Assembly: GCA_019694335.1 (NCBI GenBank)
Contig: JAIBCD010000023.1
Location: 1 to 45,029 of the forward strand
Source of the DNA: Rhodospirillaceae bacterium
Lineage (GTDB): Bacteria > Pseudomonadota > Alphaproteobacteria > Rhodospirillales > Rhodospirillaceae
Reading direction: 5' to 3'
Length of the DNA: 45,029 nt
Shown here: one piece after another, positions 24,644 to 32,302 of the stretch
How the letters are laid out: every line of letters starts with the position of its first letter
How positions within the stretch are numbered: the first letter of the stretch is position 1
Notes under the pieces: model-generated
Seen by the model: the letters and a program-made list of their open reading frames with translations, nothing else
Told to the model about the DNA's origin: nothing
Database searches by the model: none
Made by a program: the position numbers and the translations under genes

Positions 24644-26335
24644 GTGCGCGTTTATTTGAATTTTTTGCCCGCCGTTGTGTCTTTGGCATTGGTAGCCTGT
24701 TCGGCGCCGCCCGCCGGACGCGCGCCCGCGCCGCAAGCGTCCGCCAAGGATGCCGTGGGGCCCGGCCCGATGGACGTGACCTCGCCGCAGCGCCTGCGTG
24801 TCATGAGCTCGCAGCAATACACCAACACGCTCTTCAACATTTTCGGACCCGATCTGAAGTTCGACACCCGCTTTCCGCCCCTGGTGCGCACCGGCGGTCT
24901 GCTCGGCAACGGCGGCGCGATCGCCGGGGTTAGCGACAGCCAGCTCGAGCAGTATCAGCGCACGGCGGCACTGGTGGCGGCCGAGGTTACCAACCCCACC
25001 CACCGCACGTTCCTGATTCCCTGCAAGCCGGTGGACGAGAAGTCCGCCGATGCCGCCTGCGCCGCCAAGTTCCTGCCCGCCATCGGCCGCTTGCTCTACC
25101 GTCATCCGCTGGTGCCCGAACAGACCGAGGCGCTGGTCAAGGAAGCCGGTGAAGCCGCGACGCGCTTCAAGGATTTCTACGCCGGCCTCGCCTATGCGCT
25201 GGAAGGCATGCTGATCAGCCCCGAGATGCTGCTGATCGCGGAGACCTCCGAGCCCGATCCCAAGCGCCCGGGCCACCAGCGCCTCGACGCCTATTCGTTC
25301 GCGACGCGCCTGTCCTTGTTCCTGTGGAATGCCGGCCCGGACAGCACGTTGCTTGACGCCGCGGCCAGCGGCGAACTGTACACGCCGAAAGGCCGCGCCA
25401 AGATCGTGGACATGATGCTCGCCAGCCCGCGTCTGGAAAGCGGCGTGCGTGCTTTCTTCGACGATATGTTCGGCTTCGACGACTTCGCCACGTTGGCCAA
25501 GGATGCCGAGACTTATCCGTCGTTCACCGGCGCCACCGCCGCCGACGCCCGCGAGCAGACGCTGCGCACCCTGGTCGATCATCTGGTCGCCAATAACGGC
25601 GACTATCGTGACCTGTTCACCACCCGCAAGACGTTCGTGTCCACCGCGCTGGCGCCCATCTATGGCGTGCCGGCGGGCCGCGGGTGGGTGCCCTATGAGT
25701 TCCCGGAAGGCAGCCCGCGCACCGGAATCCTCACCCACATCAGCTTCCTCGCGGTGCATTCACACCCGGGCCGCAGCTCGCCCACCTTGCGCGGCAAGGC
25801 TTTGCGCGAATTGCTGCTGTGCCAGCAGGTGCCGCGTCCGCCCGCGAACGTGGACTTTTCGGCGGTCGAGAACCCGAAATCGACCATCAAGACCCAGCGC
25901 GAGCGCGTCAACCTGCACCTCGCCAATCCGGTCTGCGCCGGCTGCCATAAGATCACCGATCCGATGGGCCTGGCGCTCGAGAATTTCGACGGCTCCGGCG
26001 CCTATCGCACCACCGAACGCGGTGCGCCGATCGACGCCAGCGGCAACCTCGACGGCAAGAGTTTCACGGACGTCGTTGGCCTCGGCCGGGCGTTGCACGA
26101 TCATCCGTCGCTGCCGACCTGCCTGGTGGAACGGGTTTACAGCTATGGGTCGGGCGGCACCGCCAACGAACAGTCCAAGCCCATGCTGACCTACCTCAAC
26201 CAGGAATTCGCCGCGCACGGCTACCGCCTGCCGAGCCTCTTGCGCACGATCGCCATGAGCAACGCGTTCTCGGAAGTGAAACCGCCCGAAACGCGCACCG
26301 CTTCTGTCCCAACCCAGTCCTCACAGACGAAATAA
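24644..26335 (+). CDS. D protein, cassette C: lipoprotein DUF1592/1588/1585-type with one c-haem
   Basis: I choose GTG 24644 (563 aa), because GGAGAGGGAG lies just upstream and the N-terminus then reads as a lipoprotein signal with lipobox LVAC (Cys19). The in-frame ATG at 24584 would add 20 charged residues before it. The domains run RLRVMSSQQYTNTLFNIFGP, CAAKFLPAIGRLLYRHPL, LSLFLWNAGPDSTLL, FFDDMFGFDDF, SHPGRSSPTLRGKALRELLL, and CAGCH (C431, C434, H435) followed by KITDPMGLALENFDG. The haem site needs the cytochrome c maturation machinery. As in cassette B, the D gene comes first and X last. It is 11 bases ahead of T. Confidence 0.86.
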   Translation: MRVYLNFLPAVVSLALVACSAPPAGRAPAPQASAKDAVGPGPMDVTSPQRLRVMSSQQYTNTLFNIFGPDLKFDTRFPPLVRTGGLLGNGGAIAGVSDSQLEQYQRTAALVAAEVTNPTHRTFLIPCKPVDEKSADAACAAKFLPAIGRLLYRHPLVPEQTEALVKEAGEAATRFKDFYAGLAYALEGMLISPEMLLIAETSEPDPKRPGHQRLDAYSFATRLSLFLWNAGPDSTLLDAAASGELYTPKGRAKIVDMMLASPRLESGVRAFFDDMFGFDDFATLAKDAETYPSFTGATAADAREQTLRTLVDHLVANNGDYRDLFTTRKTFVSTALAPIYGVPAGRGWVPYEFPEGSPRTGILTHISFLAVHSHPGRSSPTLRGKALRELLLCQQVPRPPANVDFSAVENPKSTIKTQRERVNLHLANPVCAGCHKITDPMGLALENFDGSGAYRTTERGAPIDASGNLDGKSFTDVVGLGRALHDHPSLPTCLVERVYSYGSGGTANEQSKPMLTYLNQEFAAHGYRLPSLLRTIAMSNAFSEVKPPETRTASVPTQSSQTK

Positions 26336-26346
26336 CGGAGGAGCCT

Positions 26347-27696
26347 ATGGACTCTTTCTTGACCCAGTTGAACCGCCGCCGCGTGCTCAAGGGCATGCTG
26401 AACGGCTCCGCCGTCACGGTCGCGCTGCCGCTGCTCGACGTTTTCCTGAACGGCAACGGCACCGCCATGGCCGATGGGTCGCCTCTGCCGGTGCGTTACG
26501 GCACATGGTTCTGGGGCCTGGGAATGGCCTCGAAGATCTTCGTGCCCAAGAAATACGGCGCCAACTGGGAAATCACCGAGGAAATGGAAGCGCTCCGCGG
26601 CGTCCAGAAGCAGATCAACGTGCTGACCAATTTCACCGCCTTCCGCGATACCTACCAGAACCTGTGCCACTACACCGGCTGGGTGATCCAGATGAGCGGC
26701 TCGACGCCCGCGACCCAGAACGACAAGCCGGGCGAGTCCATTGACATCACCATCGGCAATGAAATCGGCCGGCGCACGCGCTTCAAGAACCTGACCGCGA
26801 CCGCGACCGGGGATGTGCGCACCACCTATTCCTACGAAAACCAGACCACGCCGACGACGCCGGAATGGTCGCCGACCCAGTTCTACACCCGCTTGTTTGG
26901 GCCGGATTTCCAAGACCCGAACGCCGCCGAGTTCAAGCCGAACCCGCGCGCGATGACCAGGAAGAGCGTGCTGTCGGCGGTGATGGACGACGTGAAGCGC
27001 GTCGAATCCCGCGTCAGCGCCGAGGACAAGGCCCGTGTCGATCAGTATCTGAGCGGCCTGCGCCACATCGAAAAGCAGCTCGACCAGCAGCTCACCAAGC
27101 CCGAGCCGCGCGCGGCCTGCGTCCCGGTCAAAGCGCCGAAAGAAGACGGCGCCATGGGCGGTGCGGCGGATATGGTGTCCGCGCGCCACCGTCTGATGAC
27201 CGATCTGATGGTCATGGCGGTCGCCTGCGATCAGACCCGCGTGTTCAACATGGCCTATTCGGCGGCCTCCAGTTCGACCATCAAGCCGGGTTATGAGAAG
27301 CCGCACCACACCTGCACCCACGAAGAGCCGGTGGACGATACCCTCGGCTATCAGCCGAACGCCTCGTGGTTCACCCGCCGCGCCATGGAAGAATGGGCCT
27401 ACTACGTGCAGGCTTTCTCGAAGGTCAAGGAAGGCGACGGCACGGTGCTGGACAACGTCTTCATCCACGCCTTCACCGATCATGGCTATGCCCGCGTGCA
27501 TTCGCTGGACGGGATGCCGATCTTCACGGCCGGCCGCGCCGGCGGCAAGCTCAAGAGCGGCCTGCATATCGATGGCGGCGGCAGCCCTGCCACCCGTGTC
27601 GGCTTCACCGCCATGCGTCTCATGGGGCTTACCAACAAGGAATGGGGCACCAAGAGCAATAATACCTCGAAGGAAGTCAGCGAGATCCTGGCTTAA
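26347..27696 (+). CDS. T protein, cassette C: Tat-exported DUF1552 protein
   Basis: This 449-residue protein begins at ATG 26347 with GGAGGAG six bases upstream. Three arginines (10-12) followed by VLKG form the twin-arginine signal. The hydrophobic part reads LLDVFLNGNGTA, so the Cys present at this place in the A, B and D copies (LLNC, LLNC, FLDC) is replaced by Val. The family motif is H320-H321-TCT-H325-EE. The C-terminal block has TDHGYARVHSLDGMPIFTAG and AGGKLKSGLHI. Overall it is the closest relative of the cassette B copy, including the shared DLMVMAVACDQTRVFNMA stretch. It ends only two bases before the L start codon, implying coupled translation. Confidence 0.85.
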   Translation: MDSFLTQLNRRRVLKGMLNGSAVTVALPLLDVFLNGNGTAMADGSPLPVRYGTWFWGLGMASKIFVPKKYGANWEITEEMEALRGVQKQINVLTNFTAFRDTYQNLCHYTGWVIQMSGSTPATQNDKPGESIDITIGNEIGRRTRFKNLTATATGDVRTTYSYENQTTPTTPEWSPTQFYTRLFGPDFQDPNAAEFKPNPRAMTRKSVLSAVMDDVKRVESRVSAEDKARVDQYLSGLRHIEKQLDQQLTKPEPRAACVPVKAPKEDGAMGGAADMVSARHRLMTDLMVMAVACDQTRVFNMAYSAASSSTIKPGYEKPHHTCTHEEPVDDTLGYQPNASWFTRRAMEEWAYYVQAFSKVKEGDGTVLDNVFIHAFTDHGYARVHSLDGMPIFTAGRAGGKLKSGLHIDGGGSPATRVGFTAMRLMGLTNKEWGTKSNNTSKEVSEILA

Positions 27697-27698
27697 CC

Positions 27699-29069
27699 AT
27701 GCGTATTCCCCATGCTCTCGGGGCGGGCGCCATTGCGGCGCTCGCTCTGCTTTCGGCGGGTGTCTCCACCGGCGCCGAGCAGGCCAAGCCTGCCGGCGTC
27801 CACGAGGACTATCTGGCCGAACCGATGCCGCCAGGCTTCCAGGTGACCTTCAGCGAAATCGAAGGGCCGGTGTTCGCAGACGCCAACGGCAAGACCCTGT
27901 ATCGCTGGCCGCTCAAGGGGCTGCGCAATGGGGATGTGGGCGACCGCAGGAGCGCGGCTTCCAACTGCACATCCGAAGTGTTCAAAGTCACCTCCGGCCT
28001 GATGAGCCCGTATCCGGCCGGCCTGCTGTTGCCGGACGCCGCGACCCGCAAAAGCTGTCAGGACGTGTGGCCGCCGGTGCTGGCCGCGGACAATGCCGTT
28101 CCGGTCGGCAAGTGGAGCATCATCCCGCGCAAGGACGGCCGCAAGCAGTGGGCCTATGAAGGGTATCCGCTGTATACCGGCACGGCGTTGGATAAGGTGC
28201 CCGGCGATGTGCTCGACGGCACCAGCCGCGGTGTGCGCGGGCCCGACGGTCCGGGCATCCGCAATCCGATCGCGCCACGCCCCAACATCCCGCCGGCGTT
28301 CGATGTGCGCCAGATGGGCACCGGCCGGATGCTGGTCAACTATGCCGGCTTCTCGGTTTACGCCTGGGATGGCGACGGTCCCAACAAGTCCAACTGCACC
28401 GAGGCCTGCCTGAAGAAATGGGCCCCGGTGCTCGCGGCCGAGACCTCGCAGCCGCAGGGCGAGTGGGCCATCATCCAGCGCTCGCCCGGCGTACGCCAAT
28501 GGGTGTTCCGCAAAAAGCCGCTGTACACTTATATCGCCGACACTCGGCCCAAGAGCATGCTCGGCACCGACGAGGCCGGCTGGCACAACGTCTACACCTT
28601 GCCAGCGCCGGCTTGGCCCAGGGAGTTCACCCAGCAGGAGACCCACGCGGGCATCGTTCTCGCCGATGCGGCGGGCAAGACGATCTACGTCTACACCTGC
28701 GGCGACGACGCCATGGACCAGTTGGCTTGCGATTATCCCGGCGCGCCGCAGGAGTACCGGCTATCGGTCTGCGGCGGTGAGGCGCAGCGTTGCCTCGCCA
28801 CGTGGAAACCCGTGGCGGCGGCAAAGGACGCCAAGGCGCCGAGCCGTTCCTGGACCACCATCGATATCGATCCCCTGAGCGGCAAATACGCCCTGCCAGG
28901 CGAGAAAGGCTCAATGCACGTCTGGGCCTTCCGCGGCCGTCCGGTCTACACCTTCGCGCGCGATGGCGTGGGCGACGTGGAAGGCGATGCCTGGGGCGAA
29001 TTCTTCGGCTTCCGGAACGGCTTCAAGGCGTTTTGGCTCCGGGACGACTTCTTCGCGAATTCGGGTTGA
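27699..29069 (+). CDS. L protein, cassette C: secreted-repeat protein
   Basis: The product is 456 residues. ATG 27699 follows the T stop codon by two bases and has no clear ribosome site of its own, so it probably depends on T translation. A short signal peptide ends near STGA-EQ (residue 27). It opens EDYLAEPMPPGFQV, then GPVFADANGKTLYRWPL. Its second repeat has FSVYAWDGDGPNKSNC, followed by EACLKKWAPVLAAE. Its third has KTIYVYTCGDDAMDQLACD, and the last strand is GRPVYTFARDGVGDVEGDAW. It is nearly collinear with the orphan L protein. As in that protein, the repeats are rich in Cys pairs, suiting an oxidising compartment. The function is unknown. Confidence 0.82.
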   Translation: MRIPHALGAGAIAALALLSAGVSTGAEQAKPAGVHEDYLAEPMPPGFQVTFSEIEGPVFADANGKTLYRWPLKGLRNGDVGDRRSAASNCTSEVFKVTSGLMSPYPAGLLLPDAATRKSCQDVWPPVLAADNAVPVGKWSIIPRKDGRKQWAYEGYPLYTGTALDKVPGDVLDGTSRGVRGPDGPGIRNPIAPRPNIPPAFDVRQMGTGRMLVNYAGFSVYAWDGDGPNKSNCTEACLKKWAPVLAAETSQPQGEWAIIQRSPGVRQWVFRKKPLYTYIADTRPKSMLGTDEAGWHNVYTLPAPAWPREFTQQETHAGIVLADAAGKTIYVYTCGDDAMDQLACDYPGAPQEYRLSVCGGEAQRCLATWKPVAAAKDAKAPSRSWTTIDIDPLSGKYALPGEKGSMHVWAFRGRPVYTFARDGVGDVEGDAWGEFFGFRNGFKAFWLRDDFFANSG

Positions 29070-29081
29070 GGGCCCACGCAG

Positions 29082-30179
29082 ATGAGACACATGCACAAGT
29101 TCCTGATTGCCGCGTTGGCGTTGGCGCCCGCGCAAGCCTCGGCCGAGATCACAAACCGCACCATCGGCTACGTGCTGACCAACAAGGCCTGGGCCGTGTA
29201 CCAGACGCCGGATGGCAAGGCCGAATGCCCGAACGGGTTCAACGACGGACCGCGCGAGCAGTTCAAGCTGTTGTTCCCGGAAAAGGACGGCAAGCAATAC
29301 ACCTGGATGGAAACCCAGTTCGCGCGCGAAGCCGATGTCTGGTTTCCTGCGGAGAACGAGCCGAGCACCGATCAGGGGCCGTTGCCCTACCGCTTGGTCA
29401 ACGGCAAGACCGGCGTCGGCCTCAATCTCGACGGCAAGGTCGGCCCGAACGACTTCACGGGCCCGCGCGGCGAGCCCGGGATCGACAACCAGTTGTTCCG
29501 CGCGGTCGGCTGCACCATGGGTTTCCGCGGTCCCGACGGGTCGAACTACTTCTTCGAAAACGACTACATGCAGCGGTACAACTTCAACCGCGTCCTGCTG
29601 GAGATCACCGACGTCGACGACCTGACCAACGATCCGGATGTCACCGTCACCACTTACCGCGGCCTTGATGGCCTTTTGACCAGCGCCAACGGCAAGGACT
29701 TCATCGCCGGCGGCACCCAGCGCATCGATGAGCGTTGGGGCAAGCGCTATATCCACAAGCTCAAGGGCAAGATCGTCGACGGCATCCTGACCACCGAGCC
29801 CGCCGACATCAAACTGCCCTGGGCGATGACCTTCGACGTCAATGTCGATCAGGGCTTCAAACAGGCGCGGTTTCAGTTGCGTCTGACCGAGAAGTCGGCC
29901 GAAGGGCTGATCGGTGCCTATGTGGATGTGAACGACTGGATCCACCGTCTCCAGATCAACTGGTCAACCCACCACGCCAGCTACGGGCAGATTTCCACGC
30001 CGTCGCTCAACCGGATCTTGCGCAAGTTGGCGGACGCCTATCCCGATGCGAATGGCAAGATGACGGCGATCTCATCGGCGGCGGAAATGAAATTCGCCCA
30101 GACCTTCATCCTGCACGCCGAGAAGCCGCCGAAAGTAGCGTCGGCCAAGGACGAAGAACGCACCGACGCGCGGCGCTAG
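29082..30179 (+). CDS. Family X exported protein, cassette C (unrecognised)
   Basis: The product is 365 residues from ATG 29082; ATG 29091 is an alternative start. The signal peptide is very short, cut near QASA-EI (residue 21). Landmarks are WAVYQTPDGKAECPNGFND (37-55), GLNLDGKVGPNDFTG (113-127), GIDNQLFRAVGC (133-144), FRGPDGSNYFFENDYMQR, THHASYGQ and ADAYPDANGKMTAIS. It is the shortest X copy and nearly collinear with the orphan X. Both have DPDVTVTTYRG and RIDERWGKRYIH or KIDERWGKRYIH in the middle. It is the last gene of cassette C, before a terminator shared with the convergent cytochrome gene. Confidence 0.8.
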   Translation: MRHMHKFLIAALALAPAQASAEITNRTIGYVLTNKAWAVYQTPDGKAECPNGFNDGPREQFKLLFPEKDGKQYTWMETQFAREADVWFPAENEPSTDQGPLPYRLVNGKTGVGLNLDGKVGPNDFTGPRGEPGIDNQLFRAVGCTMGFRGPDGSNYFFENDYMQRYNFNRVLLEITDVDDLTNDPDVTVTTYRGLDGLLTSANGKDFIAGGTQRIDERWGKRYIHKLKGKIVDGILTTEPADIKLPWAMTFDVNVDQGFKQARFQLRLTEKSAEGLIGAYVDVNDWIHRLQINWSTHHASYGQISTPSLNRILRKLADAYPDANGKMTAISSAAEMKFAQTFILHAEKPPKVASAKDEERTDARR

Positions 30180-30207
30180 CTTCTTTTGGAGCGGCGAAAA
30201 TAAAAGA

Positions 30208-30241
30208 AAAACGGGGTGGCGTGAAAACGCCACCCCGTTTT
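30208..30241. terminator. Bidirectional terminator between cassette C and the cytochrome gene
   Basis: A perfect 15-bp stem (30208-30222 with 30227-30241) is capped by a GAAA loop of the stable GNRA type. It has A-rich sequence on the left and T on the right, so it serves both convergent transcripts. Confidence 0.92.
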
Positions 30242-30255
30242 CGACTCCGGGAAAC

Positions 30256-30732
30256 TTACTTCTTTTCTTCCGGTGCGCGGAACTTCATGTGGCAACCGCC
30301 GCAGCCGTCGGTGAAGGCCTTGAGGTCGGCCTTGATGGTGTCGATGTTGCCGGCCGCCGCGATCGGCATGAACTTGGCGTTGCCGGCGACGAAGCTGTCC
30401 GCGGCCGCCTTGAAGCCCGCTGCGTCGCTCCAGATTTCGGCCTTGGCGCGGGTCTTCACGCCCGAATCAGGACCGGTGCCGGCCGGGAACCACGCGGCGA
30501 TGTCCTTGCCGGTGGTCGAGATGCCGGCCACCGCGGTCTTGATCGCCGCGGCATCGGGTGTCGCGCCCTTGAGCTGCTCGTTGATGGCCTTGAGGTTGCT
30601 GCCCATGGACTTCATGGCGTCCTGGCGTGCCTTGATGGTGTCGGCAGGACTTTTCTGAGCAAGCGCGGCGCCGCCGCCGCAGTAGAGCAGTGCGCCGGCG
30701 AGCAATACGCCGACAGAACGCACAAAATACAT
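30256..30732 (-). CDS. Cytochrome c556 / cytochrome c'-type protein
   Basis: This 158-residue protein has a Sec signal peptide cut near ALA-QK (residue 26) and a C-terminal haem c site C144-GG-C147-H148, followed by MKFR. That is the classic end of the four-helix cytochrome c'/c556 family (Cytochrom_C_2). R36...M40 in helix 1 and WFPAGTGPDSG in the middle also fit. A Met in helix 1 is the usual sixth ligand of c556, which would make it an electron-transfer cytochrome rather than a gas-binding c'. The start has GGGGGAGAAT upstream. It is transcribed away from cassette D and towards cassette C, so it could be an electron partner for the haem-bearing D proteins, by position only. Confidence 0.87.
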   Translation of the reverse strand: MYFVRSVGVLLAGALLYCGGGAALAQKSPADTIKARQDAMKSMGSNLKAINEQLKGATPDAAAIKTAVAGISTTGKDIAAWFPAGTGPDSGVKTRAKAEIWSDAAGFKAAADSFVAGNAKFMPIAAAGNIDTIKADLKAFTDGCGGCHMKFRAPEEKK

Positions 30733-30941
30733 TTGGATTCTCCCCCAATCATCGCGCGCCCGATGCGCGCGGGACGGCTCATTATCGGAGACCTATCCGA
30801 GGTTTTGAAAGAAGCTTTTTCGCGCGGACATTGCGAACGAGTTGCAGTGTTCGGGCGCGCGCCACGATGCTCGTTATAGCTGCACAAGGGCAAGCCGCGC
30901 TAGGCGTCGGCATGTGACCGGCCAGGGGTAAATTATTGAAA

Positions 30942-30957
30942 CTCAATATGTATTGAG
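30942..30957. promoter_or_regulatory. Candidate operator palindrome upstream of cassette D
   Basis: CTCAATATGTATTGAG has perfect 7-bp arms around TG, in an AT-rich island 60 bases upstream of the candidate -10. The size and symmetry fit a site for a dimeric helix-turn-helix regulator. No regulator gene is visible in the window. Confidence 0.42.
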
Positions 30958-31012
30958 CCAACCTCAAAGTCAGTCCGGTTGGCCTTTAGGACGTCTCCCA
31001 ACGACGGAAAGA

Positions 31013-31021
31013 TGCTAGAAT
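31013..31021 (+). promoter_or_regulatory. Candidate extended -10 promoter for cassette D
   Basis: TGCTAGAAT matches an extended -10 element (TGn plus TAGAAT). No good -35 is visible at the usual distance, which extended -10 promoters can do without. The fifth D gene has a similar TGCTATACT. Confidence 0.4.
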
Positions 31022-31135
31022 GCGGTACTTCCGCTCGCTCGGAGGCGAATTTAGCTGCGCTTCCGGTAGTGGCGTGCGCTTGCGCGCGGAGAACGGCACG
31101 CGGCGTGGCATCGTCGTGTCTTTGGGGGGCTGCTG

Positions 31136-32281
31136 ATGGCTGGTTGGTGCAACAGGCTGACGGTTGCGGGTCTGGGTCTCGGAGCGGGCCTCGCGGCGGC
31201 GCCGGCGATGGCGGCGCAGACACAAAGCTACGTGGTCAACTGGTTCGCTGGCGCGGCCTACACCCAGGACGACAATTGCCCCGGCGGCATCAATCCCGGC
31301 CTCGACATCCAGTTCGCGCGCGAGCTGAAGTCCGTGGGCATGGATGCCAAAGAGGTCGAAAAGCTCATCGGTTGGTACCTCTCCAACACTCACCAATTCG
31401 AAGTCGACACCGCGATCCGTTTCCGTGGCCGCTATCAGGGCAAGCCGGTCAACGCCTTCAACAACCCGCAGACCGTGCCCGATCCGAAGCTCAAGTACGT
31501 CACCGGCAAGTACGGCTACGGCTTCAACCTCGACGGCAAGGGCCAGGACGATCCCAAGGCGTTCGTCGATCCGCAGACCCAGGAGAAGGGGATCGACAAC
31601 CAGTTGTTCCGCGCGATGGGCTGCCTGGAAGGCTTCCGTGGCTCGCTCGTGAACCATCCCACGTATTGGTATTGGATCTGGCAGACCATCCGTGACTCCC
31701 AGCCGGCGTGGCTGGTGACGGTGAGCGGCGAAGACCTCAAGAAGGACGGCCCGGTCACCATCACTTTCGACCGCGCGCTCGAGTACATGATTTCCAACAA
31801 TGGCGGCGAAGCCCGCGCCGACGTGACTTACCGCGTCGATCCCGATCCGCGCTCGCACAATGTGTTCCAGGGCGAGATCAAGAATGGTGTTGCCACCGTC
31901 ACCGAACACAAGAATTTCCAGATGCTCCAGAATTCCTGGGGCGTGCCGGAGTTGAACCTTCACAATTTCCATCTGCGCATGACGGTGAATCCGGACCGCT
32001 CGATGGAGGCGATCATCGGCGGATACCAGCCGTGGCATCACCTGTATTTTGCGTTCGCCCATGGTGGCCTGTCGCGCGAGATCTCCTCGGGCAGTATTCC
32101 GGGGATCTATTACCTGCTGAAGCAGCAGGCCGATGCGGAGCCGAATCCCAAGACCGGCAGCAACAGCGCGATCTCGGCGGCCTATCACATCAAGGCGGTC
32201 CCGGCGTTCATCGCCACCGAACCCTCCAGCGTCGCGGGCGCGCCGGCCCCGGGGCGTTCACCCGCCGGCGGCCAGCGCTAA
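31136..32281 (+). CDS. Family X exported protein, cassette D (unrecognised)
   Basis: This 381-residue protein has a signal peptide cut near AMA-AQ (residue 26) and a G-rich ribosome site upstream of ATG 31136. Landmarks are NCPGGIN (48-53), GFNLDGKGQDDP (129-140), GIDNQLFRAMGC (152-163), and near the end YFAFAHGGL and AISAAYHIKAVPAFI. These are shared with the cassette A copy, including the helix-like segment AKEVEKLIGWYLSN that the B and C copies lack. In place of the B/C block WAVYQTP.GKAECP it has WFAGAAYTQDDNCPGG. It is the first gene of cassette D, 21 bases before the D gene, the same order as cassette A. The function is unknown. Confidence 0.8.
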   Translation: MAGWCNRLTVAGLGLGAGLAAAPAMAAQTQSYVVNWFAGAAYTQDDNCPGGINPGLDIQFARELKSVGMDAKEVEKLIGWYLSNTHQFEVDTAIRFRGRYQGKPVNAFNNPQTVPDPKLKYVTGKYGYGFNLDGKGQDDPKAFVDPQTQEKGIDNQLFRAMGCLEGFRGSLVNHPTYWYWIWQTIRDSQPAWLVTVSGEDLKKDGPVTITFDRALEYMISNNGGEARADVTYRVDPDPRSHNVFQGEIKNGVATVTEHKNFQMLQNSWGVPELNLHNFHLRMTVNPDRSMEAIIGGYQPWHHLYFAFAHGGLSREISSGSIPGIYYLLKQQADAEPNPKTGSNSAISAAYHIKAVPAFIATEPSSVAGAPAPGRSPAGGQR

Positions 32282-32302
32282 TCGTCGAAGATGAGATCAC
32301 AT

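Larger units (their letters stand above)
30733..31135. promoter_or_regulatory. Divergent promoter region, cytochrome gene / cassette D
   Basis: These 403 bases lie between divergently transcribed genes and contain no gene I can support. They hold a 16-bp palindrome at 30942-30957, a second inverted repeat CCAACC (30958-30963) / GGTTGG (30977-30982) immediately beside it, and an extended -10 element at 31013-31021 facing cassette D. The arrangement suggests a regulated promoter. Confidence 0.45.
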
